Shown here: piece after piece, positions 20,192-28,051 of the stretch | Layout: each line of letters opens with the position of its first letter | Numbering within the stretch: the stretch's first letter is position 1 | Source: a virus | IMG/VR virus record: IMGVR_UViG_3300020213_000077 | Location: 1-33,573 of that record | Direction: 5' to 3' (one strand) | Length of the DNA: 33,573 nt | Made by a program: the position numbers and the translations under genes | The notes under the pieces: model-generated | Seen by the model: only the letters and a program-made list of their open reading frames with translations | Databases searched by the model: none | Told to the model about the DNA's origin: nothing

Positions 20192-22561
20192 ATGAAAATA
20201 ACTCTTTGCGCCATTGCCGGTCAACGATCCGAGTGCATCGCACAAATGCTAGAATCTTTTCGTCCGCTCTATGACGATGCTGTCGTGGTGATGGCGCTCG
20301 GCTCCAATGAGGACGACGGCACGGCAGTGATCGCCGCGAATTGGGGCGCGACCGTCAGCCGTTACGAAAATCAGATCCACCCTGAATGGGATGGTGTGGA
20401 TGACTTTGCCGCCGCGCGAAATCGCGCCTGGCAAATTGGCGCTGACTGCGGAGCCGACTGGCTGCTGTGGGCGGATACTGACGACGTGATCACGCCCGAG
20501 GCGTGTGCGCTTCTGCGCGAGGCGTGCGTGCAGGCCATGGAGCAAGACATGGACATCGTCGCATGCAACTACGCCGTTCCGCAAGAAGGAGTAAAACTCA
20601 TGCGCGAGCGACTCGCCCGCCCCGGCCGAGCCCGGTGGATGTCCCGCATCCACGAGCATCTCGGCCCCATGACCGACGAGCAGGTGCTCAAGGTCTGCGA
20701 GGTGCCGAACGCCGAGGTGATCCACTCCCCCGCCGCGCAGAAGAGCGGGAGCCTTGAGCGGAACCTTCGCATCTTGGAGGACATTCCCGCGCGCGATCGC
20801 ACCGCATCGCACCACTTTCATATGTTCAACAGCCTCTTGGCCGCCGGTCGCACCGACGAGATGATGATGGCAGGCATGCAATTCTTGCAAGCGCCTTCGA
20901 TGGGCCAGGCCGAGCGATATGAGGTGCTAATGCAAATGGGGCTTGCCTCCACCGACATCGAGGTAAGTCTTAAGTTCGCCCTGTCCGCCTATGCCGAGGA
21001 TCCGGCACGGCGAGAGGCACTCGGCGAGTTGTCGCACATGTCCATTCGCCGCGGAGACTGTGCTGCCGCACTGGCGTACTCAACCGCCATGATGTCGCTC
21101 CCCGATCCGCCGCAGGCACCTTGGGCGCTGCGCCGCTCGTTTTGGGGTGTGCAGGGTCTGCACATCCACACGAGGGCATTGAGACTTAACGGAAGACCCG
21201 AAGAGGCGGAGGCCAGGGAGTACAATCATTTCCGCGCCCACGGCGGCGGAATATCGCTGTTGCACGCGACTCGCTGCCGCCCCGCCATGGCGCTGAACGC
21301 GCGGCGGCTGTGGTATGCGCGCGCCGAGAATCCCGACGCAGTGGAGCACATATTCGCGGTCGATGCGGATGACGATGAGTCCGCCGCTCTCCGCGGCTGG
21401 CGCCACGTAGTCGTGCAGCCCGGTGGCGGCTGCGTGCGCGCGTGGAACAGTGCAGCCGGGGCGAGCGAAGGAAATGTTCTCGTGCAGATGTCCGATGATT
21501 TCGAGCCGCCGATGGGCTGGGATCGAAAGATATTGGATCGATTGGAACCCGCCTTGGCCGCCGATGGAGAGGCGGTGCTCCATGTTTCAGACGGGCATCG
21601 CACGGACGATCTCATGTGCATCGCGATCCTCACCCGCAAGCGCTGGGCGCGACAGGGATATCTATTTCACCCCCAGTTTTTGTCCATGCACTCCGATGCT
21701 TGGTTTTCGGCCGCCGCCTATCGGGATGGAGTGGTTATCCCAGCCCCCGATCTGGTGTTTCATCACCGGCATCCGTTTTTTTGCGGCGCGCCCGGATGGG
21801 ATTCGACTTACGCCGAGAGCAACTCTCCCGAGCGATATAATGAGGGAGCCGCCGTATTTGATCGCCTCCGCCGCGGTGTGCCGACGAGCCACGAGATCAT
21901 TGGGTACTGCGATTTTGCGGACTATTATTCGGCAGTCGCGGATCGGCTGCAAGACGGCGACATTTTCGTGGAGGTCGGAAGCTTTTTGGGCCAGAGCATC
22001 ATTCATCTTGCCCAGACATTGCAGGACCGCGGCAAGCACGGCGTGCGGCTGGTGTGCGTGGACACGTTTCTGGGCGAGCCCGGGCAACCCGAGCACAGTG
22101 AGATCGTCGCGCAGAGCGGCGGCAGCATCCGCGAGGCATTCGCGGCAAACATTCTCCGCGCCGAGGTCGCCTGCATGATCGAGATACGCGAAGCGGACAG
22201 CGCGGCGTCCGCAGCCGCCTTCGCCGATGCGGGCGTGGCAGGCGTGTTCATTGACGCCGCGCACGATTACACGAGCGTCGCGCGGGACATCGCCGCCTGG
22301 TCGCCGAAAGTCCGGCCCGGCGGTTTCCTCGCTGGCCACGACTACCCGTGGCACGAGGTGGCACGCGCCGTCACGGAACACGCCATCGCCCGCGGTGTGC
22401 GGGTGAGGCAGATAGGCAGGGTTTGGGAGACGTGCGATAAGTCTGCGAATATTTTGTCGAACGTCCGCATCAGCGACTGCAAACCGGAGGAGCGACCATC
22501 GGATTCGCCGAACGAAAAGATCAGCTACAGCGAAGGCGAGTCTGCGAGCTGGAGCGGTTAG
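20192..22561 (+). CDS. Glycosyltransferase/SAM-methyltransferase fusion protein
   Basis: 789 residues with three parts. Residues 1-120 are a GT2-like fold (MKITLCAIAGQRSECIAQML, DDFAAARNRAWQIG, DxD-type WADTDD at about 93-98). Residues about 360-560 look like a second GT-A unit (HIFAVDADDDES, LVQMSDDFEPPMGW). Residues about 585-745 are a class I methyltransferase (DIFVEVGSFLGQSI, FIDAAHDYTSVARDIAAW, GGFLAGHDYPW). It would build and methylate a sugar, perhaps on the virion, since it lies directly after the coat gene. The last 30 residues look unrelated and may be read-through of another gene's frame. Confidence 0.75.
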   Translation: MKITLCAIAGQRSECIAQMLESFRPLYDDAVVVMALGSNEDDGTAVIAANWGATVSRYENQIHPEWDGVDDFAAARNRAWQIGADCGADWLLWADTDDVITPEACALLREACVQAMEQDMDIVACNYAVPQEGVKLMRERLARPGRARWMSRIHEHLGPMTDEQVLKVCEVPNAEVIHSPAAQKSGSLERNLRILEDIPARDRTASHHFHMFNSLLAAGRTDEMMMAGMQFLQAPSMGQAERYEVLMQMGLASTDIEVSLKFALSAYAEDPARREALGELSHMSIRRGDCAAALAYSTAMMSLPDPPQAPWALRRSFWGVQGLHIHTRALRLNGRPEEAEAREYNHFRAHGGGISLLHATRCRPAMALNARRLWYARAENPDAVEHIFAVDADDDESAALRGWRHVVVQPGGGCVRAWNSAAGASEGNVLVQMSDDFEPPMGWDRKILDRLEPALAADGEAVLHVSDGHRTDDLMCIAILTRKRWARQGYLFHPQFLSMHSDAWFSAAAYRDGVVIPAPDLVFHHRHPFFCGAPGWDSTYAESNSPERYNEGAAVFDRLRRGVPTSHEIIGYCDFADYYSAVADRLQDGDIFVEVGSFLGQSIIHLAQTLQDRGKHGVRLVCVDTFLGEPGQPEHSEIVAQSGGSIREAFAANILRAEVACMIEIREADSAASAAAFADAGVAGVFIDAAHDYTSVARDIAAWSPKVRPGGFLAGHDYPWHEVARAVTEHAIARGVRVRQIGRVWETCDKSANILSNVRISDCKPEERPSDSPNEKISYSEGESASWSG

Positions 22562-22573
22562 CCGTGGCGCTTG

Positions 22574-22585
22574 GTTAGGACTCTT
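22574..22585. repeat. Left arm of a 12-bp inverted repeat flanking the regulator gene
   Basis: GTTAGGACTCTT, exact reverse complement of 23167-23178. It ends two bases before the ATG of the regulator. Confidence 0.8.
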
Positions 22586-22587
22586 TT

Positions 22588-23157
22588 ATGAAAGTCACAG
22601 CAATAACTAGATTCAAACACGGGGAGATTCACGAAAGGCTGAAACGCCTTGGGTGGACGCAATGGGATTTAGCGAGGAAGTCGGGTCTAGGAATCGGAAC
22701 CACGCGCGATGTAATAAACCTGGTTAGAAGGCCAACAATCGAACAGGCCACCGCAATACAAAAAGCCTTCGGGGAAGCCGGGGACTATTTCGATGTGCTC
22801 GCAGAATGGCCGGAAGCATTCGCGGGCATGGCGCGCGGATATAAGCTGGAGCAAACCACCGAAGTGGAAATGGAAAACCTGCTCTCGTGTCGGGAGGCAA
22901 TGATGCTGCCAGCCCCGCAAAACGATAGCGATACAACTGCGGTGGATGAGGCACTGGAAGCGCATATCTCGAAATTGGGTCCGCTTGCATCCGAGGTCAT
23001 TCGGCTGCGTTTCTGGCACAACAACTCGTTGGCCGAAGTAGCGAGGAAGACAAATCGTTCAGGGGATTCCGTGCGGCGAATAGAAGCGCGAGCACTCCGT
23101 AAATTGCGGAATCAGACTACTGATCTGATCGTACTCAGAAACTCTCGAAACACCTGA
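22588..23157 (+). CDS. XRE HTH fused to sigma70 region 4-like domain
   Basis: 189 residues. Residues about 12-45 (GEIHERLKRLGWTQWDLARKSGLGIGTTRDVINLVRRP) are an XRE-type helix-turn-helix. Residues about 127-175 (ISKLGPLASEVIRLRFWHNNSLAEVARKTNRSGDSVRRIEARALRKLR) fit sigma70 region 4, the part that reads the -35 box. Regions 2 and 3 are missing, so it is not a full sigma factor. The DNA is less GC-rich than its neighbours and is bracketed by a perfect 12-bp inverted repeat, suggesting a later insertion. A late-gene transcription regulator is the likely role. Confidence 0.75.
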   Translation: MKVTAITRFKHGEIHERLKRLGWTQWDLARKSGLGIGTTRDVINLVRRPTIEQATAIQKAFGEAGDYFDVLAEWPEAFAGMARGYKLEQTTEVEMENLLSCREAMMLPAPQNDSDTTAVDEALEAHISKLGPLASEVIRLRFWHNNSLAEVARKTNRSGDSVRRIEARALRKLRNQTTDLIVLRNSRNT

Positions 23158-23166
23158 CGTATGCGC

Positions 23167-23178
23167 AAGAGTCCTAAC
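23167..23178. repeat. Right arm of the 12-bp inverted repeat
   Basis: AAGAGTCCTAAC, exact reverse complement of 22574-22585, nine bases after the regulator stop. A small AACGT/ACGTT hairpin followed by CTTTTT comes next and may end the regulator transcript. Confidence 0.8.
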
Positions 23179-23225
23179 GTCTGAGATCTCCAACGTTCTT
23201 TTTGACCAACCCAAACGCCCCCAAC

Positions 23226-23837
23226 ATGACCACACCTACGCTATCGATCCTTATCCCATCGGTGCCGGTTCGCCGCGCAGCTGCCGAGGCGCTGCAAACC
23301 AAACTGATCGCCCAGGCGGACGCCGCCGGGGTGGACGCGGAGATCCTGTGCCTCAGCGATAATTTCCGCCGATCAATCGGGCTGAAACGGCAGGCGCTGC
23401 TGGATATCGCCCGCGGAGATTACGTCGCGTACTGTGATGACGACGACGATGTGACGGACACATACATGGCCGCCCTGGCTGCCGCCGCGGCGCGCGGGCA
23501 GGATGTGATCACATTCGAGCAGGACGCGACATGGAACGGTCATAGGTCGACGGTGGAGTTTCGGCTTGGGGCGGAGGATCGGGAGTTCGCACCGGGCGGG
23601 CGGACGCTGCGCGGGCCGTGGCACTCGTGCGCATGGCGGAGGCAACTGGTGACTAACTGTCAGTTCCCCGACAAAAACTGGGGGGAGGATTACGACTGGG
23701 TCCGACAAGCTCGACGCTGTGTCCGCAGTGAGAGTCACGTTCGCGCCGTGCTGCATATTTACTGCCACTCGGACGCGACATCGCTGGCGATGGCCGACCG
23801 CTCCGGGCGGGCGTCAAGCCCGGCCATGGCCGGTTGA
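23226..23837 (+). CDS. Family 2 glycosyltransferase-like protein
   Basis: 203 residues from ATG 23226 behind a C/A-rich leader; the frame is open from TTG 23202. The N-terminus TLSILIPSVPVRRAAAEALQ and AEILCLSDNFRRSIGLKRQALLDIARGDYVAYCDDDDDV show a GT-A nucleotide-sugar fold with an extended DxD at about 70-75. NWGEDYDWVRQA is the usual ED acceptor-side motif. It is the second sugar-transfer gene among the head genes and probably acts with the 20192 fusion protein. The short length suggests a minimal catalytic domain. Confidence 0.8.
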   Translation: MTTPTLSILIPSVPVRRAAAEALQTKLIAQADAAGVDAEILCLSDNFRRSIGLKRQALLDIARGDYVAYCDDDDDVTDTYMAALAAAAARGQDVITFEQDATWNGHRSTVEFRLGAEDREFAPGGRTLRGPWHSCAWRRQLVTNCQFPDKNWGEDYDWVRQARRCVRSESHVRAVLHIYCHSDATSLAMADRSGRASSPAMAG

Positions 23838-23840
23838 CAC
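23834..23840 (+). promoter_or_regulatory. TTGACAC motif 12 nt before the head-tail joiner
   Basis: TTGACAC overlaps the glycosyltransferase stop and lies exactly 12 bases before GTG 23853. Confidence 0.55.
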
Positions 23841-23852
23841 CACCTCCCCCGT

Positions 23853-24170
23853 GTGGACGCACGCGCTTTGTATCTAATGAATTCCGCCCGGCTGGTGTCG
23901 CAATACTCCCTCTTCGGTGTGGCGGCGACCATTGCGGGGCAGTCGGTGCGGGTGTGCCATACGGCTCCGCGGTCGAGCAAGTCACTTCGTTCCGGCGGGC
24001 TGGCTGGCTTGTACGACATGGTCGTCCGGGTGCGGAAGCGGGATCTGACGGCAGCGCCCCTGCTGGAGGCTGCGATTACGGTTAATAGCGTGAGCTATCG
24101 AATCAAAGAAATCGTGGATCATCCGCAGAGCGGGGAGTATCGGCTCGGTGTGCGGGGGGCGGTGGAGTGA
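23853..24170 (+). CDS. Head-tail joining/head completion protein
   Basis: 105 residues from a GTG. The content is beta-rich (SVRVCHTAPRSSKSL, DMVVRVRKRDLTAAPLLEAAITVNSVSYRIKEIVDHPQSGEYRLGVRGAV). The sequence ITVNSVSYRIKEIVDHP followed by a final strand is typical of small head-tail attachment proteins (lambda gpFII/phage neck type). Position between head and tail genes fits. It is coupled to the next gene by a GTGA overlap. Confidence 0.6.
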   Translation: MDARALYLMNSARLVSQYSLFGVAATIAGQSVRVCHTAPRSSKSLRSGGLAGLYDMVVRVRKRDLTAAPLLEAAITVNSVSYRIKEIVDHPQSGEYRLGVRGAVE

Positions 24171-24817
24171 GCAAGCGCGTCGTGCTTCTCGATAAGTCGG
24201 GATTCAACCGCAAGCTCGCGGCGTTTCTGCTGACGACCAAGCGGCCGCCGGTGGAGGTGCTGAAGACTCAGGCGAAGGGAGTGCTGACGACGGCGATCGC
24301 CTACACTCCTCCCGGCCATGCGGGGTCACCACTTTCCCGATCCCGGCAAGCCGGGGAGGGTGCGGTGAGGTCGGATGTCGGGCGGGTGTTTTTTGAATCT
24401 CGCAACGTAGTGAGATCAGATCTGTCCCCGCTTCATTCCCGGGCGAGATCGCGGGCGACCGGGCGCGTGCAGCGCGGGATTACCCGCGCGCCAACGGACG
24501 CCGCCGCGCTGGAGGGTTATGCCAACCGACAGGCGGCGAAAGTGGGTTTTTTCGCCAGCGGGTGGAAGCGCGCCGCCGCCGCGCTGGGCGCGAAGCTCCC
24601 CGCGTGGTGCCGTCGTCATAATGCGCCCGGCGATTACGGACTGCGATCCGTAGGCGCGCGCCATGGAATAAGCTTCGCAAACCTCACGGCGTTCGGAAGG
24701 CAGCATCCCCAACTTTCCCGGCTGCTGGAACTCGCGCTGCGCGTGCAGGAGGGTAAGATGCGACGGCAGACAACGAGCTATTACAAGCGGATGGGAAAAC
24801 AATCTGGTTTTCGCTGA
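24167..24817 (+). CDS. Tail completion/minor tail-like protein
   Basis: 216 residues starting at GTG, very basic. It begins with KRVVLLDKSGFNRKLAAFLLTTKRPPVEVLKTQAKGVLTTAIAYTPPG, a pattern seen in HK97 gp10-like and related tail-completion proteins where two helices precede a tyrosine/proline turn. The rest is arginine-rich with small helices (GRQHPQLSRLLELALRVQEGKMRRQTTSYYKRMG). Position between head joiner and tail terminator supports the call; the family match is moderate. Confidence 0.55.
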   Translation: MSKRVVLLDKSGFNRKLAAFLLTTKRPPVEVLKTQAKGVLTTAIAYTPPGHAGSPLSRSRQAGEGAVRSDVGRVFFESRNVVRSDLSPLHSRARSRATGRVQRGITRAPTDAAALEGYANRQAAKVGFFASGWKRAAAALGAKLPAWCRRHNAPGDYGLRSVGARHGISFANLTAFGRQHPQLSRLLELALRVQEGKMRRQTTSYYKRMGKQSGFR

Positions 24818-24848
24818 CCGAGACCACCCGGAGACTTAACGAAAAACC

Positions 24849-25274
24849 ATGGCAAACGAATTTCCCACGCATCGGAAGGTCGAGAAAGCAGTGGCTTCCG
24901 CGTTGGCGGCAGCGTTCACCACCGCGTCTGTCGCACACACCGTGCAGGCAGGCGTGCGCGCTGGGGCGTACGCGGAGCCATGCGCGGTGGTTCGGTGCGA
25001 TTCCTCCGCGGTGTTGGGCCAGGGCACGCGGCAGCATGAGGTGGAGGTCGTGGTCGAGATCCGCTCGCACGCGGTGGACACCACGCAGGCAGCGCATGAT
25101 CTTGCGGCCTATGTGGCGGAGACCACATTCCACGAGACTACGGCGCTCGTCGCTGTGGCCGGCGGTCTCGCGCTCCAAGTCTTCGCGATCTTCCCACAGT
25201 CGCTGGGGGATGATGAGGCGGATGAGCGCTGGATCACGCGCGTGGTTTTTCGCGTGGTTGCAGTGCATGTTTGA
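24849..25274 (+). CDS. Tail terminator-like protein
   Basis: 141 residues from ATG 24849 behind an A-rich leader. The order helix (PTHRKVEKAVASALAAAFTT), strand (PCAVVRCDSSAVLGQGTRQHEVEVVVEIRSHAV), helix (TTQAAHDLAAYVAETTF) and strand (RVVFRVVAVHV) fits the small alpha/beta fold of lambda gpU-type tail terminators that cap the tail tube. Position immediately before the tube gene agrees. Confidence 0.6.
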   Translation: MANEFPTHRKVEKAVASALAAAFTTASVAHTVQAGVRAGAYAEPCAVVRCDSSAVLGQGTRQHEVEVVVEIRSHAVDTTQAAHDLAAYVAETTFHETTALVAVAGGLALQVFAIFPQSLGDDEADERWITRVVFRVVAVHV

Positions 25275-25277
25275 CAT
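25271..25277 (+). promoter_or_regulatory. TTGACAT motif 15 nt before the tail tube gene
   Basis: TTGACAT overlaps the previous stop, 15 bases before ATG 25293. A purine stretch GGAAAAGG between them could serve as a ribosome-binding site here. Confidence 0.45.
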
Positions 25278-25292
25278 CCCGGAAAAGGCACC

Positions 25293-25652
25293 ATGGCAAC
25301 GACTTTCGGCACCTCGGCACTGTACGGCATTTCGGGCGTCGTCACGCTCGCCAACATCCAAAGCAGGTCACTCACCCGGACCAACCGACTCACATCCGAG
25401 ACGATTAACGATTCAGGCCAGCTCGTCGGCGAGCGCGTGGACGACTGGCAAGAAACGGGCACGGTAACGATCGAACTCAAGACAGGCTGGGTTAATGCGG
25501 ACTTCGACGTGGTCGATAGGATCGTGATGCCGAACACCATGGGGGTGACGACCACCTATCGCATCACCGACCACGCGCTGGAGGAAAGCAACACGGCGAA
25601 CAAGCGCGTGACCCTTTCCGTGCGCGCATCGGAAAACTTGACGCTCACGTAA
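25293..25652 (+). CDS. Tail tube (major tail) protein-like
   Basis: 119 residues, strand-rich: ALYGISGVVTLANIQSRSLTRTNRL, DDWQETGTVTIELKTGWVN, VTTTYRITDHALEESNTANKRVTLSVRASENLTL. The alternation of strands with an exposed loop, and the position two genes upstream of the tape measure, match small tail tube proteins that stack into the DNA channel. It is short for a siphovirus tube protein, so it might carry only the core domain. Confidence 0.6.
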   Translation: MATTFGTSALYGISGVVTLANIQSRSLTRTNRLTSETINDSGQLVGERVDDWQETGTVTIELKTGWVNADFDVVDRIVMPNTMGVTTTYRITDHALEESNTANKRVTLSVRASENLTLT

Positions 25653-25674
25653 GTCCCCCCCGAAGCCCCGCCCC

Positions 25675-26181
25675 GTGAATGAAAAATGCGCCGAGGCATG
25701 GATCAACCGGACCGATCACGCGGTCTATGGACTGACGCTGCGGCCGTTCTCGCTCCGGGTTAGTTTCATTTTGGACGCACTGCGCAGCCCGTTTCTTTCC
25801 GGGTTGCCGCTTGATCCGCACACACTTTGGATCGCAGCGCAAGTATGCGCCAACGCCGGGTGGTGCCCTCGCCTCCGCCCGCTGGGATTTCTTAGGGCAG
25901 CGCGCCATCGCTTCCACCACGAGCATCACGCGTTTCTCGCCTATATAGCGGACTATCAGACGCCGCCAGAGTTCTGGGCTAAAGTGGAGCCCGGCAAAGA
26001 GCCCGCGGATCGCGCGGTGCCGTGGTCGCTCCAGATGGTGCGACTGTTGTCGCAGCGGCTCGGGCTATCTCTCTCCGAGGCGTGGGAGTTGCCGACGGGC
26101 CAGGCGTGGTGGTTGCACGCCGCGATTGCCGAGGGCGAGCGGAGTTACTGGGAACCTTCCCCCGTGGTGACGGGATCATGA
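25675..26181 (+). CDS. Unknown protein in tail assembly chaperone position
   Basis: 168 residues from a GTG. Helical, with conspicuous histidines and aromatics (LRAARHRFHHEHHAFLAYIADYQTPPEFW). Lambda-like phages place tail assembly chaperones (G and GT) between tube and tape measure, which makes that role likely by position. I did not find a convincing slippery sequence for the usual frameshift, and there is only this one frame. The stop overlaps the tape measure start by ATGA. Confidence 0.5.
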   Translation: MNEKCAEAWINRTDHAVYGLTLRPFSLRVSFILDALRSPFLSGLPLDPHTLWIAAQVCANAGWCPRLRPLGFLRAARHRFHHEHHAFLAYIADYQTPPEFWAKVEPGKEPADRAVPWSLQMVRLLSQRLGLSLSEAWELPTGQAWWLHAAIAEGERSYWEPSPVVTGS

Positions 26182-27377
26182 GCGCCGATCTGAGAGTGTC
26201 TATGGGGATCGACACCGGTCCATTGGCGACCGGCCTTTCGGCCGCACGCCAATCCGTGGCATCGTTTGCGTCCGGCGTGGGAGGGATGCTTTCCGGCGCT
26301 TTGTCCGTTGCCGGAGTGATCGGTTACGCGCGCGCGCTGGGGTCCATGTCGGGCGAGATCCGCGATACCGCGGATGCCACGGGGCTGAGCGTAGAGGCCG
26401 TGCAAAAACTTGGTGGAGCATTTAGCGAGGGGGGTGTGAGCTCGCAAAAATTTTCTGTCGCGATGGGGCGGCTGAACGCCACGCTCGGCGAAGCGGGAAA
26501 TGGAAATAAGACCGCGCAGGCCACGCTCCAATCTCTCGGGATTACTTTGGGCGACCTTGGCTCGATCACGCCCGAGCAGGCACTCATGCGAGTGGCGGAT
26601 ACACTTGCAGGAATCCATGACCCCGCAGAACGTGCCCGGCTCGCGATTGACCTTTTCGGCCGCGGCGGCGCGGCGATGATCCCCACACTCTCTCAGGGGA
26701 GCGCCGCAATCGCTAAGATGGGGGAGGGATTTTCTGCGCTGAGCGACTCCGCCATCACAGCTATTGACGCTGCATCCGAGCGGATGGATCGATTTTTTAA
26801 GAAACTCTACGCGCTCCCCGTACTTATCGCGGACGCAGTGCACCAGATCGATAAAGCGACCGTCGACAACAAGGTGATCGACGCAGCGAACGCGATGATG
26901 AATTCGAGCGACCCCCTCGAACGAGAACGCGGACACATCCTGGCGCGCAATATCCTCGCCGGTGACGTGACAAAGCCCGCGGCCACCGCCGCATCGACCG
27001 CCCCCGCCCCCGCACTAACCCGCACGGTGCGCGATCTGAGCGGATCTGAGGAGGACTTCCTCGCTTCCCTGGCGACGGATGGGATCGAGGTCAAAAATCG
27101 TGGCAAGAAGATCGCGACGTTGGATTTCGGTCCGACTGAGGAAGAGTTTATCGCCGACCAAGAGCAGCGCAGTGCGCGTAACGACTCGCTCCGTGGCGAC
27201 ACGGACGCATTGCGCCGGATCGGCGGGTCGCTTGGCGGAGTCAATTACGGTGGGGTGAAGGATCCCCTGCAAGAGAAGTTTCTCAAAGTCTCACAGGATC
27301 AGCTGAGCACCCTCAAGCGGATCGAGGAAAAGACGGGCAGCGCCGCCTCGGCGGCGCAGTTCTCCGGCAACTTCTGA
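26178..27377 (+). CDS. Tape measure protein
   Basis: 399 residues starting at the ATG coupled to the previous stop. The beginning (ADLRVSMGIDTGPLATGLSAARQSVASFASGVGGMLSGALSVAGVIGYARALGSMSGEIRDTADATGLSVEAVQKLGGAFSEGG) is characteristic of phage tape measures, which set tail length and help DNA ejection. It contains an alanine/glycine-rich hydrophobic stretch (35-60) and a conserved APER-like block (AERARLAIDLFGRGGAAMIPTL). At 399 residues it is short, predicting a short tail if the usual length rule applies. Confidence 0.85.
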   Translation: MSADLRVSMGIDTGPLATGLSAARQSVASFASGVGGMLSGALSVAGVIGYARALGSMSGEIRDTADATGLSVEAVQKLGGAFSEGGVSSQKFSVAMGRLNATLGEAGNGNKTAQATLQSLGITLGDLGSITPEQALMRVADTLAGIHDPAERARLAIDLFGRGGAAMIPTLSQGSAAIAKMGEGFSALSDSAITAIDAASERMDRFFKKLYALPVLIADAVHQIDKATVDNKVIDAANAMMNSSDPLERERGHILARNILAGDVTKPAATAASTAPAPALTRTVRDLSGSEEDFLASLATDGIEVKNRGKKIATLDFGPTEEEFIADQEQRSARNDSLRGDTDALRRIGGSLGGVNYGGVKDPLQEKFLKVSQDQLSTLKRIEEKTGSAASAAQFSGNF

Positions 27378-27382
27378 GAGCC

Positions 27383-28045
27383 ATGGCCAACACTTACGGC
27401 ACGACCCCTAACGGCGGCAGCGTAATCGCCCAAGCCGGCGATGAATACGACCTGACCGACAAATCATTTACCGGCACGCGCAAGTACCTCACGGCGTTCA
27501 CCGGCTGGGCAAGCACAATTCCCGATCAGGGAGATCCCCACCCCGAGAAGCCACTGCTGAAATTCAAGGGCGCGCGGGTGAAACAACTCGAGGCAGACCC
27601 GACATCATGCGAGGTGACGCTGCAATACGCGCAGATTCTCCAGGACGACGGATCGTCCTACGAGCCCACGGAGCCCGTGCCTCCGCAAGAGGTGGAGCTC
27701 AGCGGCTCCTCCATCGACGTGGATATCCGGCAGCACCCCAAATTCACTGCCGACTTCGAGCAATACTGGGACTCGAACTTGAGCCGCTTCGCCGACTCCG
27801 CTCCCGAATATCTGCAAGGCGTTACGAGTTACCTCGTCGGGAGTTACACGGCGAGCGTGCGCACTCACTATCGAGCCAAGCCGGCGGTCCCCTCGCTGGG
27901 CGTGCGGGCGAATCCGCCGGGATACACAGAGGCGGGGCAGTGGCTGCGGCTGACCTGCGCGCTGGGACGCAGCGGTCCTTTCTGGGTGCGCACGGAGATC
28001 TATCAGTTTTCCGCTTTGCCGTTCCCCCCGCAGATTTATTCGTGA
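27383..28045 (+). CDS. Minor tail protein, unknown
   Basis: 220 residues. Mixed strands with prolines (TYGTTPNGGSVIAQAGDEYDLTDKSFTGTRKYLTAFTGWA, VTLQYAQILQDDGSSYEPTEPVPPQEVELSGSSIDVDIRQHPKFTADFEQYWDSN). It follows the tape measure by five bases, the place for distal-tail or tail-tip proteins. No specific motif recognised. A structural role is inferred from position and composition. Confidence 0.55.
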   Translation: MANTYGTTPNGGSVIAQAGDEYDLTDKSFTGTRKYLTAFTGWASTIPDQGDPHPEKPLLKFKGARVKQLEADPTSCEVTLQYAQILQDDGSSYEPTEPVPPQEVELSGSSIDVDIRQHPKFTADFEQYWDSNLSRFADSAPEYLQGVTSYLVGSYTASVRTHYRAKPAVPSLGVRANPPGYTEAGQWLRLTCALGRSGPFWVRTEIYQFSALPFPPQIYS

Positions 28046-28051
28046 CCGGAC

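Noticed and set aside
22574-23200. A full attC-like hairpin at the inverted repeat around the XRE-sigma gene
   Set aside because: Only the core-box-like ends are present. I found no stepped stem with extrahelical bases on either side, only a short AACGT/ACGTT hairpin, so it is reported only as an inverted repeat.
25640-26181. Programmed frameshift in a tail assembly chaperone
   Set aside because: There is no convincing slippery heptamer and no second frame extending an upstream chaperone; the single frame overlaps the tape measure start normally.
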